Assembly (NCBI GenBank): GCA_019426215.1
Contig: CM033396.1
Span: forward strand, 23,451,101-23,515,100
Direction of reading: 5' to 3'
Origin: Buddleja alternifolia
Taxonomy: Eukaryota > Streptophyta > Magnoliopsida > Lamiales > Scrophulariaceae
DNA length: 64,000 bases
Shown one piece after another: positions 1 through 23,805 of this stretch. The position numbers and the translations under genes were made by a program. Each line of letters opens with the position of its first letter. The stretch's first letter is position 1. The notes under the pieces are model-generated. The model had not been told where the DNA came from and did not search any database. It worked only from the letters and a program-made list of their open reading frames with translations.

Positions 1-262
1 AGGGCTTTCTAGAAAAGTATCACACATTATCAAAGAAGGTCTAGTATAAAACAAATTTGGCTTCAAATGTAAGCTTAAATTTATTGACAGTTTTGCGCGA
101 CTTCACGAGAAAGTTCATAACGTATTGTACAATGCTCGGAATCATAAACCATTTTTTTTCTTTCATAGTAGACACATAGGGCTTTTCAGAAATGTATCAC
201 ACATTATCAAAAAAGGTCTAATATAAAACAGATTTAGCTTCAAACCTAAGCTTAAATTTGTC
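1..262. repeat. Direct repeat, 177-bp period, cut by window edge
   Basis: The first ~85 bases recur from position 178 with a few substitutions (both start AGGGCTTT and contain TATCACACATTATCAA and AAGCTTAAATTT). The similarity fades near 262, so only one full period and one partial copy are visible. A 177-bp period is in the size range of plant satellites, but two copies do not prove an array; the rest may lie left of the window. Confidence 0.6.
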
Positions 263-890
263 AACTTATCAATTGAAAATACGTCGATTGTGCACTAAAT
301 ATACGTCGAACATGTCTTATGTGTACTGCATTTGTTGTTCATATGAAATTCGAAAAAAAAAATTACTCGGAATATAGACAATATGGATCTCGATTTGTTC
401 CTTTCATCATAGAGAATAAGATGGTATAACTTTTGAACACATTCGATCGTCGAAAAAGCATATGAAATCAAATTTATGGTGAAGGATAAAAGGAAAAAAG
501 AAAAGAGAGATGTTAGAGCATCCTCATTGGATGTACCCCAAATGGGGTTCTTGGAGTGCCACTTTAGCATTCCAAGAACCTCCCCTTCCAAGCACCCCTT
601 CTTCCCATTCGAAGAACCTCTCTGCACTTGCCACTTCAGTATAGAACCTCTCTTCCCATTGGAAGAACCTCTTTCAAAATACCCAATTAATAATAATTTA
701 TAAATAATTAATTATATAACTAAATAAAAAATTTTACTTTTCAAAAATAATTGATTAATTTAAATGTATATTTTAAATTAATAAATTTAAAAAATAATTA
801 ACTAAATATATTTAAAGATATTGTGAAAATTTAATAATTATGCAATTATTAATTAAAAAATAGAAAATTTATGACATTTTTTTGTTATTA

Positions 891-1490
891 TTACAACAAA
901 TTAACAAGGCATACAATTGTAAACATGGCAATTATCGAACAACAAGACAAATTGAAAAAATAATACAACTTAATTAAGAAATTCATCCCCTGCAAACCGT
1001 GCCCAAAGATGCTCCAAAATTGGTCAGTTCCCGTAATTGGATCACTCGAGATGGTCAAGTAAGCACTAAGCATTAGTTTTTCTTCTTCGACGCTCCAAAA
1101 TTGGCGTTTTTTAGTTACGACATCGGGTTGGTCATCGTTGAGGTTCATGGTGTCCAACCATTGTGGTGAGGGTATCGGTGGTGGAGGTGAGTATGACATT
1201 GAAGTTGGAGAAAATAAGTTTCGTGGTTGAAATTGTGGATATTGCGAAAATTGTGGATACTGTGAAAATTGTGGATATTGAGAAAATTGTAGATTTTGGG
1301 GATACTGTGGGTTTTGTTGAAATGGTGGGTATTGTGGAAATGGTGAGTTTTGTAGATTTGGTGGATTTTGTGGATTTGGTAGATTTAGTGAATTTTGTGG
1401 GGATTGTGTGGTATTATCTTGAAAACTTTGATTTGGATAATTGGGAGAGTTTAGTAAATTTGTATAAGAATTTTCGAAATTTCCTTCCAT
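891..1490 (-). pseudogene. SANT/Myb-like protein of PIF/Harbinger type, truncated
   Basis: A 199-codon frame inside the Harbinger-like element. The first ~110 residues are low-complexity and rich in Pro, Gln, Asn and Tyr with a repeated QYPQFS unit near residues 70-87. Around residues 130-158 comes a trihelix/SANT-like start with RQFWSVEEEKLMLSAYL and SDPITGTDQFW, which resembles the Myb-like DNA-binding partner protein of plant PIF/Harbinger transposons. After that the frame turns into unrelated hydrophobic sequence, so the C-terminal part of the domain is missing or beyond an unrecognised splice. In the family this protein helps the transposase bind DNA in the nucleus; here it is probably a relic. 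The family is recognised from motif wording, not from a search. Confidence 0.6.
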
Positions 1491-1830
1491 TGGGAATATT
1501 TGAAAAAAAAAATTAAAGAGAAATTTGAGAGGATTTAATAAATTGAAAAGAAGATGAGAGATTGTTGTGATTAATTGTTGGGGAAATGGGTAGTATTTAT
1601 AGATAAATTAAAAAAAAATAAAAAAAAATAATTATTACAATGGCTAGAATTCTAGCCGTTGGAAGTGTGGTGAAAAAACAAAACAATAAAAGAAAACAAA
1701 ACAAAACAAAAGGACAAAATGAAAAAAAAAACAAAAAACAAAAGAAAAAAAAAGGATGGGAGGTACTCGGTTCCTCAGCAAGAACCGGGTACCTCCCAAT
1801 TCCCTCCACATAAGCATCCCCATTGGAAGA

Positions 1831-1870
1831 GAGGGGATCATGGGGTGCCACATCACCCCATGATCCCCTC
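1831..1870. repeat. Perfect 17-bp hairpin at the element's right end
   Basis: GAGGGGATCATGGGGTG (1831-1847) is followed by a 6-base loop and its exact complement (1854-1870). Around it the terminal motif is also inverted (GCATCCCCATTGG at about 1813 against CCAATGGGGATGC at 1880), so the last ~85 bp form a foldback. Confidence 0.85.
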
Positions 1871-1897
1871 AAGCACCCCCCAATGGGGATGCTCTTA

Positions 1898-3138
1898 GGA
1901 AGAAAGTGATTAAAAAATTAATAAAGTTAAGTGGGGAAGTGAAGTCATCCAATGGAAGAGAGATATTTTTGTAATTTTGTGTTTAGTTAAGGGTATTTTT
2001 GTCTTTTTATATCAACTAGGGAGCTAATCCAAAGATGGAATATAAATTGGGAAGCGCAAAGTTGAAAAACATGGGGGGTACTGAACCATGAATTGGAATA
2101 TTGAACGGGGATTTATCTCCCAAAAGCTGAATTTTTAATCAAGTAAAATGCCAAACTTCTTTTGTTTTACATATAATAATATAATCAGAGTTAAAATTGT
2201 CCCACTCAATAAAGTATTAACGGAGGCCCTCTCAATTAAATCCAAAGAGCATTCATTATCTTTCGTAAAATTCATCCAAATCGGTCAAAAATATGTCTTG
2301 CTTGAAGAAGGGCATTTTCAGAAAAACAGTCAATTTTCTGTTGACGTCAACCAAAATTACCCTAATGGATACTAATAGAAGGGGAATGGATAACAATTAA
2401 CAAACAAACAAACATTATCAAGGAGTGTAGGTATAATTTCCCAAACAATGTAGGCTTTTTGTGATTAATCAAACCCTATGGGATGTAAATGTAATTTAAC
2501 CCTTCTTACAATTATTGTAAATAATAATTTCAAAGGAAATCCTTTGTGCTGTAAAACCACTGAAAAACTCAACATAAAGCAATAACCACATTATTGTTGA
2601 CCATTTCTGAAAACACGACCCCGGCCGTCCTAATGCAATGGATAAAATGCACCTAACCTTAGATGATCAATATCAGGTTTCACTATTGACTACCTCACAG
2701 AGGCATATGACAGGATCGATCTCAATCGAACTTCTTGTACACTTATGAATCAAACAGGGTTTCATGAACGAACTATCCACATTTTAGAAATCAAATTGAG
2801 CTTTGACATGAAAATATAACACAATTTTAGGAGGAGCATACAAAGAGCTTCTGAAACCAGACAAGTAACTTAATCATGTAGCATTTTTCTTTCAGATTGA
2901 TGAGAGCAAAAATATGAAATGATAGTTCAGTAGCATTCTAAATCAAGATATATATGTTATGTGCACCTCCTAAATGTTTCTCCCAGCATATAGGCTCTAC
3001 TGATACTATCTTACCACTTCTAACCCAATTCTAACCAATCAGTTGTAAGTGCGAGTTGCCGCCTCCATATACACATGAGGACCAAAATCAATCCAAGTCG
3101 CATATATACCAGTCAGCTCACCAGTATAAAAGGGTTGC
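1898..3138. other. Intergenic and 3' flank of the SWP73 gene
   Basis: I see no coding exon or mobile-element termini in this AT-rich stretch. Its right part should hold the 3'UTR of the minus-strand SWP73-like gene, whose stop codon is at 3139-3141. I cannot place the poly(A) site. Confidence 0.5.
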
Positions 3139-5341
3139 CTATTTGTTTCCAGCAGCTTCATTGCCAGCCGCAGGCTTGCGATTTAGGTACCGGATAACAG
3201 CATCTTCAATCCTATTAGTGCATAAAAAGGTAATATAAGGAAATGCACCTCTATAGATTATTTGCAAGATAAAACATATACACACACACACACATATATA
3301 TGTTGTATATATGTAAAAGTAACTGATTTAATTGTAATCTTTAGCGTTACAGCAGGAAACTAAAAAACATTGACATTCCTTGGATCAGAAGTTCAGAATG
3401 CAAAGCATAACAGAAGGCAGCATGGCACAAAGCCACCACTCAACAATTAGCGATGTGCATCATGACAAAATTAATAAAGCAAACAGAATCTTAAGAGCAA
3501 CGGGTAAGCTTTCTCACAACATTATTTCTGTGACGCCTCTGTCAATTAGGAAAATAACACCATTTTCAGAAAGGAGAAAAATTACAAATATGTGATAATA
3601 GCAGAGCATGAAAAAGTAAGCAACCAAACACACATCAGAACTTCATAGTGGAAATTCACATTGTTTAATTTTAAAGCACATTCAAAAGCATGGGATAACT
3701 CGAGGCCTACATCGGCATGCAGAATAATTTATGTAATGAAGATGCATGGCACGACATATGAATTTCGAAAATATAGATAAATGACGTTACTCACCAAGGT
3801 TGATTGTAAAATTCTGCCCTATGCTCTTTCTCCGCATCACGACCCGCATCAGCAGCAGAAAGCTTCAGATCTCTTGCTTGAGAAGCAATTAAAGCATTAA
3901 TGAACTCTGCTGGTGACTGACTGAATCCAAGAAAGAAAGCTCTCCTCTGACGGTGCTCGTCTATTTTCTTCATAGCAGAAGAAATAACTTCATCACAAGC
4001 ATCAATCTCCTTGTTCTTCTCTAAATTAGCCAAGAAAGCTGTCATTTCCTTCTCCAATGACAAAGGAACGTCAACAAGAACATCATAACAACTATTTCCA
4101 ACTGGACTACCCCCAGAAAGCTTGATCTTATGCTCCAAATGTATGGGCCCAGGTGGGACGAGGTGTGGTGTTATCTTCTGCGCAACCATGGAGAATTTCA
4201 ACTTTTCTTCTCCAAAAACCTTCCTTAGAGGTGGATCACACATGAAACAGGAAGTGTCACTTGGTATTTGTAATTTTCTCATTTTAACATAATGCCAAAG
4301 TGCTGCCGTTATTCTTTGCCTTGTCTCCACCTCAATTCCAAGAACTTCTTGTAACGCAGGTGAAAGCTTAAATTTTTCAGGCACATAATTCATCTCCAAT
4401 CTAACAATTGCAGTAAACTCTTTATCACCCTTTCTCTTCACCTCAAACCCCTCATGAAGCGCCGGTGATCGAGAACTCTCCCACAAGATTACATGATTTT
4501 CTGGATACAGATTCTGATCCAAATATACAGTAATTTTCTTAAAGAATGATGAAAACTTAGGATATGAAGCGCTAGATCTCTGTGAATCTCCTTCCAAACC
4601 AGGATCTTTTCCATCTTCCAGAATCCTCCCGATTATCCTGAGAGACCATGACGGTGGCTCTGCATTTTCACTCCCGGAATTTATCCCTGTTTGGTTCGCA
4701 AAAGTGTTGAATATGTATACCCGTAGAACCTTCTGAGCTCGCACGGGATTTTTCAGGGATTCCACTATGTCAATCTTCTTTCTCGCAAGGGAAGCATCTA
4801 CACGAGACTCAAATTCAAGTAACTGAGTATATAGAGCAGATTCTGGCAATATTGCCACAATTTTATCTAGGATTGCTTTATCTGGAAGCTTCCGCTTCCC
4901 TTTCCGCACAGCAGGTGCGAGTTCCATGGTTTTCATAGGCGAAGCAGTGCCCTGACCAGAGGAACCCCCAGAAGGCCGAGAAGGCGGCTTGTGCAGGCGC
5001 TTCGCAGTTGCTGACCCCGGTGTGGACATGGAGAGGGGTGTGACACTGATGTTAGTGTTACCCTGGGGTTGAGCCAAGACTTGTGCCTGCGCTTGAACTT
5101 GAGATGGCTGAGCCTGGACAAATGCCTGAGCTTGAGCACCCGAGGGTTGAAAATGTCCCGAGAAATAGGGCCTGCCTTGAGGTTGCGGCTGAGAGAGCAG
5201 ATGGGGTGCCTGTTGTTGGTTATGGTTTGCAGGTATTTGCATTTGCATGTGCATTTGAATTCCCCCTGGATTGCCAACGCCAAAACTCCCCCTCATCGGA
5301 TTGTTATTGTTGTTGCTGTTGTTCATATTATGATGATTCAT
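3139..5341 (-). CDS. SWP73: SWI/SNF complex subunit SWP73/BAF60 family (CHC1-like)
   Basis: The product is a core accessory subunit of nuclear SWI/SNF chromatin-remodelling complexes; family members bridge the ATPase and sequence-specific factors. Coding exon 1 is 5341-3795 and exon 2 is 3211-3139. The intron 3794-3212 starts GTGAGT and ends TAATAG, and it splits the Trp codon of [19 protein letters not shown]. Spliced length is 539 aa, close to the Arabidopsis CHC1 size. The N-terminal ~110 residues are rich in Asn, Gln and Ala ([13 protein letters not shown]). A conserved block [20 protein letters not shown] follows. The SWIB/MDM2 fold lies around residues 300-375 ([20 protein letters not shown] and GEEKLKF). 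The C-terminus has [17 protein letters not shown] text. I chose the ATG at 5341 (MNHHNMNN) because the frame upstream has no ATG and meets a clear splice acceptor at 5387. Unspliced reading would lose the last 23 residues. Confidence 0.95.
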
Positions 5342-5386
5342 TTGAACTTCCAATTTTACAACATTGGTTACGAAACCCAAGAATTT

Positions 5387-6007
5387 CTGCAAGTTGACAA
5401 CAATTTATTAATTCAAGCCAAGCAAAGTGACAAAGATAAGTCACCACAGAATAAACTCATTTCAACAAAGTCATCTATCATCCAGCCTGTGGAAGCACTA
5501 AACAATACTGTGAACAAAATTTGCCCTTGTTAAATAATTAGTTAATTACCATACCCAACTTCTTCTTCATTTTTTTCTTTTCTATTTGTCTTTCTACTTT
5601 TTTACATCTTTCAAGAGACAAAAGAAAATAGGGCTGTGTTTTCAATGCTAGCAAGACGAGGGTGTTTAAAATCGAAGGTCTTCTTGAGAAAGATCCATAA
5701 TTGATAAACAATCAATCAAACACTAATAAATATTTTCCTCTAGAAGCTAATCTATAGGCTGCCTTACCCTCTATGTTTTTCATCTTGTTCACGAACGAGA
5801 ACCATTTTTACAGTTGTTTCCACAATGGAATCGGTTAAAATCACAAAAAACCGGAAGTTCTATATCTAATAAGAGTTTTTTTTTTTTTTTTTTGCTGAAA
5901 AATTCACGGAGTTTCGAGACCCTAGAAAATGGCAGAAAGAAAGAATAAGAAAAAAAATACTCAAAATTAGTGAACGCAGCTAGATACAGAAACATATATA
6001 TATATAT

Positions 6008-6050
<43 letters not shown>

Positions 6051-6065
6051 GAGAGAAGATCTTAC
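5387..6065 (-). other. Probable 5'UTR intron of the SWP73 gene
   Basis: On the minus strand CTCTC|GTAAGATC at 6066/6065 looks like a donor and TTGTCAACTTGCAG| at 5387 like an acceptor, giving a 679-bp leader intron 45 bp before the start codon. A (TA)n(GA)n microsatellite lies just inside the donor. This is a prediction from splice motifs only. Confidence 0.6.
5995..6052. repeat. (TA)n-(GA)n microsatellite
   Basis: About six TA units run into roughly twenty GA units. It sits in the predicted 5'UTR intron of the SWP73-like gene, a common location for CT/GA tracts in plant genes. Confidence 0.9.
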
Positions 6066-6191
6066 GAGAGGCAGTAGCTGGATAAATGCTCTCTCTATTT
6101 AGGCTTTCAGTTGCTCTTCTTCGCAAAATTGAGGAATGGGGGAAGAGAAGATGTTTTAGTGATTTCCCCCCTCTATGTTAGCACTTTTAGG

Positions 6192-6199
6192 CTTTTATA
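6192..6199 (-). promoter_or_regulatory. TATA box of the SWP73 gene
   Basis: TATAAAAG reads on the minus strand, about 130 bp upstream of the predicted leader-intron donor. A start site near 6160-6165 would give a short noncoding exon 1. Position and sequence fit, but transcription is not shown. Confidence 0.5.
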
Positions 6200-6638
6200 A
6201 TATTAACATGCCCAATTGACGGAATTACCCTCCTTTAATTGTTTCATATCTCAGCGCAACCCAAACTTAATTCGGGGTAATTTGTTTATTAAAAAAAATA
6301 TATATATTCGGGGTAATTTTACTTTTAGTCAAAATTGTAATTTTGGTTGTGTAATCATAACCTTTCACATAAAGTCGTCATCCTTAATATTGATTTTTAT
6401 TTTCTAAGATGTAATGAATAATATAGCCAAGGACGGAATAACAATAACTAGGATGTAATGTGTTTAATTAATTTATGTTATTTTATGATACTATGGCATT
6501 CGTATTATGAGATAATTCTCGTATAAATATATCAAAGTCTTCTTTTCTAACTTATTTGTAATGCATATCAATTTAAAACGAAACCCCAGTATTTCACCCT
6601 TCATCTGCATTTCCTTTATTTAAGAAAAAAATAATACT
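6200..6638. other. AT-rich intergenic sequence
   Basis: Upstream flank of the SWP73-like gene. I see no coding or structural feature beyond A/T runs and a repeated TTCGGGGTAATTT motif at about 6271 and 6308. Confidence 0.5.
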
Positions 6639-6916
6639 AGGCTAAGCTTGATATAAACTTATTTTAAAGAGCTTATAAACTCTTAGTGCTTATAAAATAT
6701 TTTTAGAGCTTATAAACTCACCAACATATGAGATCTTAAAAAGTAAGTTGAGGTTCTCTTATTTAATTTTTAAGAACTTATAAGCTCCTAACATCTTATT
6801 TTAAGAATTTATAAGTTGTTTCACCAAAAAATTTACCAAACACTTTGTAAGAACTTATAAGTTCTGAAACATCTTATAAAATGTTCTAAAGAGCTTATAA
6901 GCTTAGCCAAACACTC
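6639..6916. mobile_element. MITE of the 'GCTTATAAGC' family, decayed
   Basis: The left end reads AGGCTAAGCTTGATATAA and the right end AGCTTATAAGCTTAGCCAAACACTC, inverted relative to each other, and the body repeats GAGCTTATAA motifs on both strands. The same termini bound a better-preserved 278-bp copy at 61955-62232. The left end has lost its outermost bases. Confidence 0.6.
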
Positions 6917-7219
6917 TTATAGTTTAATATTTAAAGAGTACAATGATGTAATTTACATGAAATTCTAGTTAATAATAACAATTTGAGCATGTATAGAAGT
7001 ACAAGATGATAACGTAAGCAATTGAGTAGAGAGGGGTAAAACGTGATTGTGACAATGCATTAGATGAAACAAATGTTACCCAGACTTAATGACAACATTG
7101 ACAAGTAATAATTTTATCTCACACATAATTGGGTAGCTAGATGCACGACAATTGCTCTACAATTTTATTTATATTCATTCATTATAAGATTATCGGACAC
7201 ACATAATCCATTCAATCGC

Positions 7220-7326
7220 GGGTACATGTCCAGCATTTGTAGCATCCAAAGGACCCTATCTCATCCACATTTTTAGAGAAGGTAATCCAGTGGGTGATCG
7301 CTTGGCTTATACGAGCTGTGAACTAA
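7220..7326 (+). pseudogene. Possible LINE RNase H relic
   Basis: A short stretch translates as IHIFREGNPVGDRLAY, reminiscent of the last motif of RNase H domains in plant non-LTR retroelements (HxxREGN.VAD.LA). It stops soon after, and no reverse transcriptase is recognisable around it. Only a motif-level match. Confidence 0.35.
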
Positions 7327-8052
7327 TGACTAACAATATTATTTATAAAATAGAAAGGCAAGTAAAAAGGAACGCTTCATTTGGATATACTAGGAGTGTA
7401 AATCTCAGTAACACCTAGTTCCTTCAATTGGATATATTAGGAGTGTCTAAATCTCAGTAGCACCAGGTTTGATGTTCTCTTTGTTCCCACATGTATTTTT
7501 GTTGGAAATAAGATGTATAAGATTGTGGATCATTAGATTATAACATAAGAATATCATAAAGTGACACGGTGACATTACCAATCGATCTTAACAATTTAGG
7601 ACTTTGCTGTTAGTACTACAAAGTGGGCAATATCTCATGAGTCAGCTTCCTTTGAGTTACTCAGGGTCTGGGCTTGGGTATTACCCACCCAATGAGAGAC
7701 GGGTTAATAAGACCCAATGAGAGACGGGTTAATAAGCTGGTAAGGGTTCAAGTTAAATCCACATCTCAGGTATTAAAGGCTTTCAATCAAAAGTCAAAAC
7801 CCCACAAAACAAAAAGACTTGCCCATGGAAATAAGAAACGGCCTATATTTGATCAACAACCGGAATGCAGAATGGATATACAATAAGAGTGCGCTTGAAG
7901 GGATAAAACTCAAAAAGGTAGACAACATTTGACTCAAATATGATCAATGAATTACAGAAAACAGTGTTACAAACTCCAGACAATGAAGAAGATTCTTATT
8001 CCAAACACGACATCAATACTTTGAGAACGAGTGATGCATGTAGAGAGCCATC
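7327..8052. other. Intergenic with small direct repeats
   Basis: A ~35-bp motif (GGATATACTAGGAGTGTAAAT at about 7383) recurs near 7431. An exact 25-bp tandem repeat (CCCAATGAGAGACGGGTTAA...) spans 7688-7737. The rest is 3' flank of the minus-strand STEEP1-like gene, whose stop is at 8053-8055. Confidence 0.5.
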
Positions 8053-20190
<12,138 letters not shown>

Positions 20191-20191
20191 G

Positions 20192-20415
20192 GGAACCTAC
20201 CTGGAAGGCCCTTCCTCCCATTTCGTTCTTCCTTTGGGGTGGCCTCGCCTAGGAAGTGTTACCAGTCTGGACAAGCTGCTGTTCAAGCCCTCTCCCCGTG
20301 CTAGCGCACCAACACTCTTCCATAACTTTATGAGATCGCTAGGCTTCCCCGCCATGTCGATGGGCGCCCCGACTTACCCGCGTCACCGAACTCTGGAAAG
20401 GTGCTGCGGGTATAG
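20192..20415. other. GC-rich island, possible organellar insert
   Basis: A ~220-bp block (starts TACCTGGAAGGCCC, ends AAGGTGCTGCGGGTA) is markedly GC-richer than its surroundings and changes composition abruptly at both sides. An open frame on the plus strand shows no family motif. Plant mitochondrial DNA has this composition, so a nuclear insert of mitochondrial DNA is possible but unproven. Confidence 0.35.
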
Positions 20416-21135
20416 ATTGAAAACAATCTTGGAATCTCGACCAATCCTTATTTATAATATTACAATCACATTTTACGTTAATTTCATCGAATGTGACATT
20501 ATTTAATGAGTTAGCATTAAATCAATTTTGAGATCGAATTATACAAAAAATTAATGATGATGAGGCAAAGTACTAGAAATTATAACAAATTAGTGGAAAG
20601 TGAATTTATAATTTTACATAAATCAAGGGAATTTCCGTCCATCAAGATGTTTAATGGTGTGTTTGATGAGTTTTTGGGCAAACGAGGGGGTATTTGAAGG
20701 TTTTTATTGAACATGTAGTATAGGGGCAAAATGAATTTAACTCTAAAATTTAAAGAAAAATAAAAGTGTATCGAATGTTGTAGACTATGTAATTGTCCTT
20801 AAATCACCTCACCAAAATAACTGAGGAGTCAATATATCAATTACACGGTGGCTTACATTTAATTTATAATATGAAATTGCTACGACTTCATCAGCAATCA
20901 TGGGAGCACCCAACATTTGAAAATATCCAACATTTTCAAAATACGGGAAAATTAAGCCAATAACACCCTTTTTACACAAGACATTACGGGTCTAGCACCC
21001 AAACACCAAAATTTTAAGTGTCTAGCACCCTAAAATTTGCATTTTAGTCCCTCAAATTTACAAAGTCAATTCACTATTTTTGACCAAGTCAAGATGCCCA
21101 AAACCAAGCAAAAATTGACACATGGTAGGTAATAT
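20416..21135. other. AT-rich intergenic sequence
   Basis: No coding signal. A short motif GTCTAGCACCC is repeated near 20991 and 21022. Confidence 0.5.
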
Positions 21136-21681
21136 TTAGGCTTTGTTTGTTTATGTTTTTGAGATAAAATTCAGAAAATTTCTCGGGAAATGAGTACTAC
21201 ATAAATTCGTGTGAGAATTGATGTGATGTATGTTGTGTTTGTTTATGTTTTTAAATAGTGGTTTAGATTTGTAAAATGTGTCAAATCAATAATAATTGGT
21301 GATGAGTTAAATAATTGAGTTAGTTATTTGTGTAATGATTATGTAAATAAATAAATAATAGAATAAGATAGATAGATATATAAAGTTAATTTAATATTAA
21401 TATATTTTGAAATTTGAAATTTGAAATTTGAAATTTATTATTAATATATAGTAAAAGTGGAAGATTGAATAAAAAAGTAATGATTTGAGGAAATGATGTT
21501 GATTGATAAATGTGTGAAATGATTAATATAGTGAGTGATAGGTAGTTATATGGGAGATTGAAAAAGTTAAGTTGAAAAAAGTAGAATTTAGATGAGAATG
21601 AGTTGTGTTATGAAATTTTTAGAATTTTGTGATTCAGGATATTGAAAATGGAATTTGAAAACATAAACAAACAAGGCCTTA
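21136..21681. mobile_element. Tourist-like (PIF/Harbinger) MITE with TTA duplication
   Basis: Terminal inverted repeats GGCTTTGTTTGTTTATGTTT (from 21139) and AAACATAAACAAACAAGGCC (to 21678) are flanked by TTA on both sides (21136-21138, 21679-21681). The 540-bp interior is AT-rich, has no ORF, and holds four copies of AAATTTG near 21408. A related copy lies at 33840-34343. Confidence 0.88.
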
Positions 21682-22084
21682 TTTTCTAAGTACATATGTT
21701 TTATTTTCATTTTCAGTTTGGTCCCTTTATTTTCTAGTATTTTTTATAAATCATAAGAGTAATTATACATATTTTAAAGAAAAGGGAATCCCAACCCGCT
21801 TTTATAAATCTGCATAAAACCTTTTGTTGTACTTATAATTTATCTACATGCCTGTACCCACTCATATTTTAAACTTTTTTATTGATTGTCTTAATACTTT
21901 AGAAAACTTAGATTATAATTATCAGGAATTAATATTAGAATTATGAAACCAGTTAATAATTAGGAGAGATAATTGAGTTAATACTTATTTTAACACACAC
22001 CTAGCACGAGATCACCAAAACTTATTTTAACACACCACTTAGTTATATTAAATTCTAATTTTAAAAGATAGTTAAATTTTAGAA

Positions 22085-22170
22085 ATACAATAGAAGGTAA
22101 TAGATATAAAGTAGAATTTGAACATATTAAAGGATCAAACAATAACATAGCAGATTTATTAAGCAAATAA
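22085..22170 (+). pseudogene. C-terminal end of a pararetroviral RNase H
   Basis: The last codons before the TAA at 22168 read VEFEHIKGSNNIADLLSK, the closing motif of caulimovirid-type RNase H domains. Everything upstream of about 22065 (reverse transcriptase and rest) is missing, so the block is truncated on this side. The translation into the upstream sequence meets a stop near 22070. Confidence 0.7.
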
Positions 22171-22196
22171 TTAATTTTAATTTTGGGTCATAGATC

Positions 22197-23805
22197 ATGG
22201 CCTCCAACAATCAGGACAACCAACAAACACGACCTCCCTCTACAGCTTACAACGAAATAGTCCGAAGACCAGCTTCCAGGCCTAATTTTCAACAAATTAG
22301 CCAAAATAGACCAGGATTCACAATAGAAACTCAGTTTTTCAATCCAGCTACACAAAGCGTTTATCCTAAACCAATTTTAAAAGCCTTTGGCAAAATATCA
22401 CTCCCAATTAGACATAATTTCAAGTCTCCAAGAGATATCCCCAATATAAATAAAGATCAGATATTTTACTCAATGCTCTATAGGAAGCTCATACTTCATC
22501 CAGCAAATTAGCAGCATTAAATGCCCTCTGTTATTATTTTGAGAAAGAGAATAAAGATTTTCTAGTAAAAGATGCAGCAGTTTATCTCGTTATTAGAGGA
22601 GAGCCAGTTGGAATTTTTGAAGATTATCAACAAGCACTAGAAAGCATTCAAATTCAAATGGATATCTAGTACCCTTCAAGCAATTTCATTAAGCAATAGC
22701 AGCAGCAAGAAGAATATTAGACCCAAATTTTTATATTCAGCCCAATGCAGAAAATGTAAAGCCCAAAATATCTTCAAAGGGAAAGCAACCAATAAGCCCA
22801 GAAATTGAAAAATTAGAAAATGATCTTTATACCATAACAACTCAGTTTACCAACCTAAACAGATTATATCAAAACCTTTTAGTTCAGCACGAAAACCTCC
22901 AGGACCATATTGTAAGCTCAAACCAACGAGATGTACCAAAACAAATACAGCAAAAGGCCTTCCAATACGTAGCAGTTAGAACTTTTTTTAAACCTACCCA
23001 AAGGGTTTCATCCCTACCTGAAGGGATACAGACCATAATTTGGCAGAAAGCAGAAGATAATTTTTATAGAAAAAAGTTAAAAGTAGTTCAATTAATTGTA
23101 TCCACTAAAATAGACGGAATATTGCCTTCCACTACCCTTTTACAATGGAAAGGAGAGTCAATTAGACAGCAAGGAAACCTAAAATTTTATACTGCTAAGT
23201 ATATTTCATGGCCAAATATTCAGATAGACACGTCAATTTTTCAAGAAGGATGGATCGAAGGCATTTTTATCACTATCCAGCAGCTTATAAGCTTTGGTTT
23301 TGTATCAAGACAGTATGTTACTGATTTAGATCAAGTTAAAAATTTAGGAAGACATTTAACAGACGCAGTAAGCCTCCAACTGAGTAAAGGAATAGATATT
23401 TTATGAATTGAAGTCACAATCATACCACCAATTTGGGGAAAGTGAAACGTTCAAATGGGACATGCATTTTATTGGATACACGAATCTTTTGAAAAAAGAG
23501 AACCAACTTCAGTAGCATTCTAGTTATTACACGAAGCAATAAATCCCATTTCAGACACAACAGAGATGAAACTAGCAGTTGAAACTCATCGAAAAGATCA
23601 ACGAAGATGTATGTTAAACACGAATTCAGCTACAAGGTTTCAACTTTTGTTTCAAGAGCTAAATCATAGTATCTTCATTCCAGCTAATGATCGAGTTTAT
23701 CATCGAATATGGTTTCAAGGAACTAAAGCATTGACAAGTGTAGAATGTCCTCCAGCATATGCACCAGACTTTGGAGCATCAAGCTCAGGAATCCGAAGTC
23801 CATAA
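22197..23805 (+). pseudogene. Downstream ORF of an endogenous pararetrovirus, broken
   Basis: Starting 26 nt after the RNase H stop, a frame opens at ATG 22197 (MASNNQDNQQ). It is interrupted at 22509 (TAG), shifts frame near 22470, ends again near 22667, and then stays in one frame from about 22690 to 23805 with in-frame stops at 23404, around 23443 and at 23521. The intact length would be about 530 codons. The middle portion contains heptad-like text (near 22800-22910) that may form a coiled coil. I recognise no known domain. A separate protein of unknown function after the polymerase is known for some endogenous caulimovirids such as florendoviruses; assignment here rests on position. Not functional as it stands. 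Confidence 0.6.

Larger units (their letters stand above)
513..1897. mobile_element. PIF/Harbinger-type element with TIRs and TTA target duplication
   Basis: The ends are inverted: GAGCATCCTCATTGG starts at 516 and CCAATGGGGATGCTC ends at 1894. Each end is flanked by TTA (513-515 and 1895-1897), the typical 3-bp target duplication of PIF/Harbinger elements. The 1379-bp body carries a minus-strand SANT/Myb-like reading frame (891-1490) of the kind PIF elements encode as their second protein. No DDE transposase is present, so the copy is non-autonomous. Its right end folds back on itself. Confidence 0.8.

Noticed and set aside
1163..1516. Plus-strand frame rich in Val/Asp repeats
   Set aside because: It is the complement of the Gln/Pro/Tyr-rich part of the SANT-like frame and has no family motif.
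5342..5392. Longer SWP73 start beginning at a TTG at 5392
   Set aside because: It is not an ATG, and a strong splice acceptor lies at 5387, so these codons are leader sequence.
5069..5533. Plus-strand frames over the SWP73 N-terminus
   Set aside because: They mirror the low-complexity Gln/Ala coding region of the minus-strand gene.
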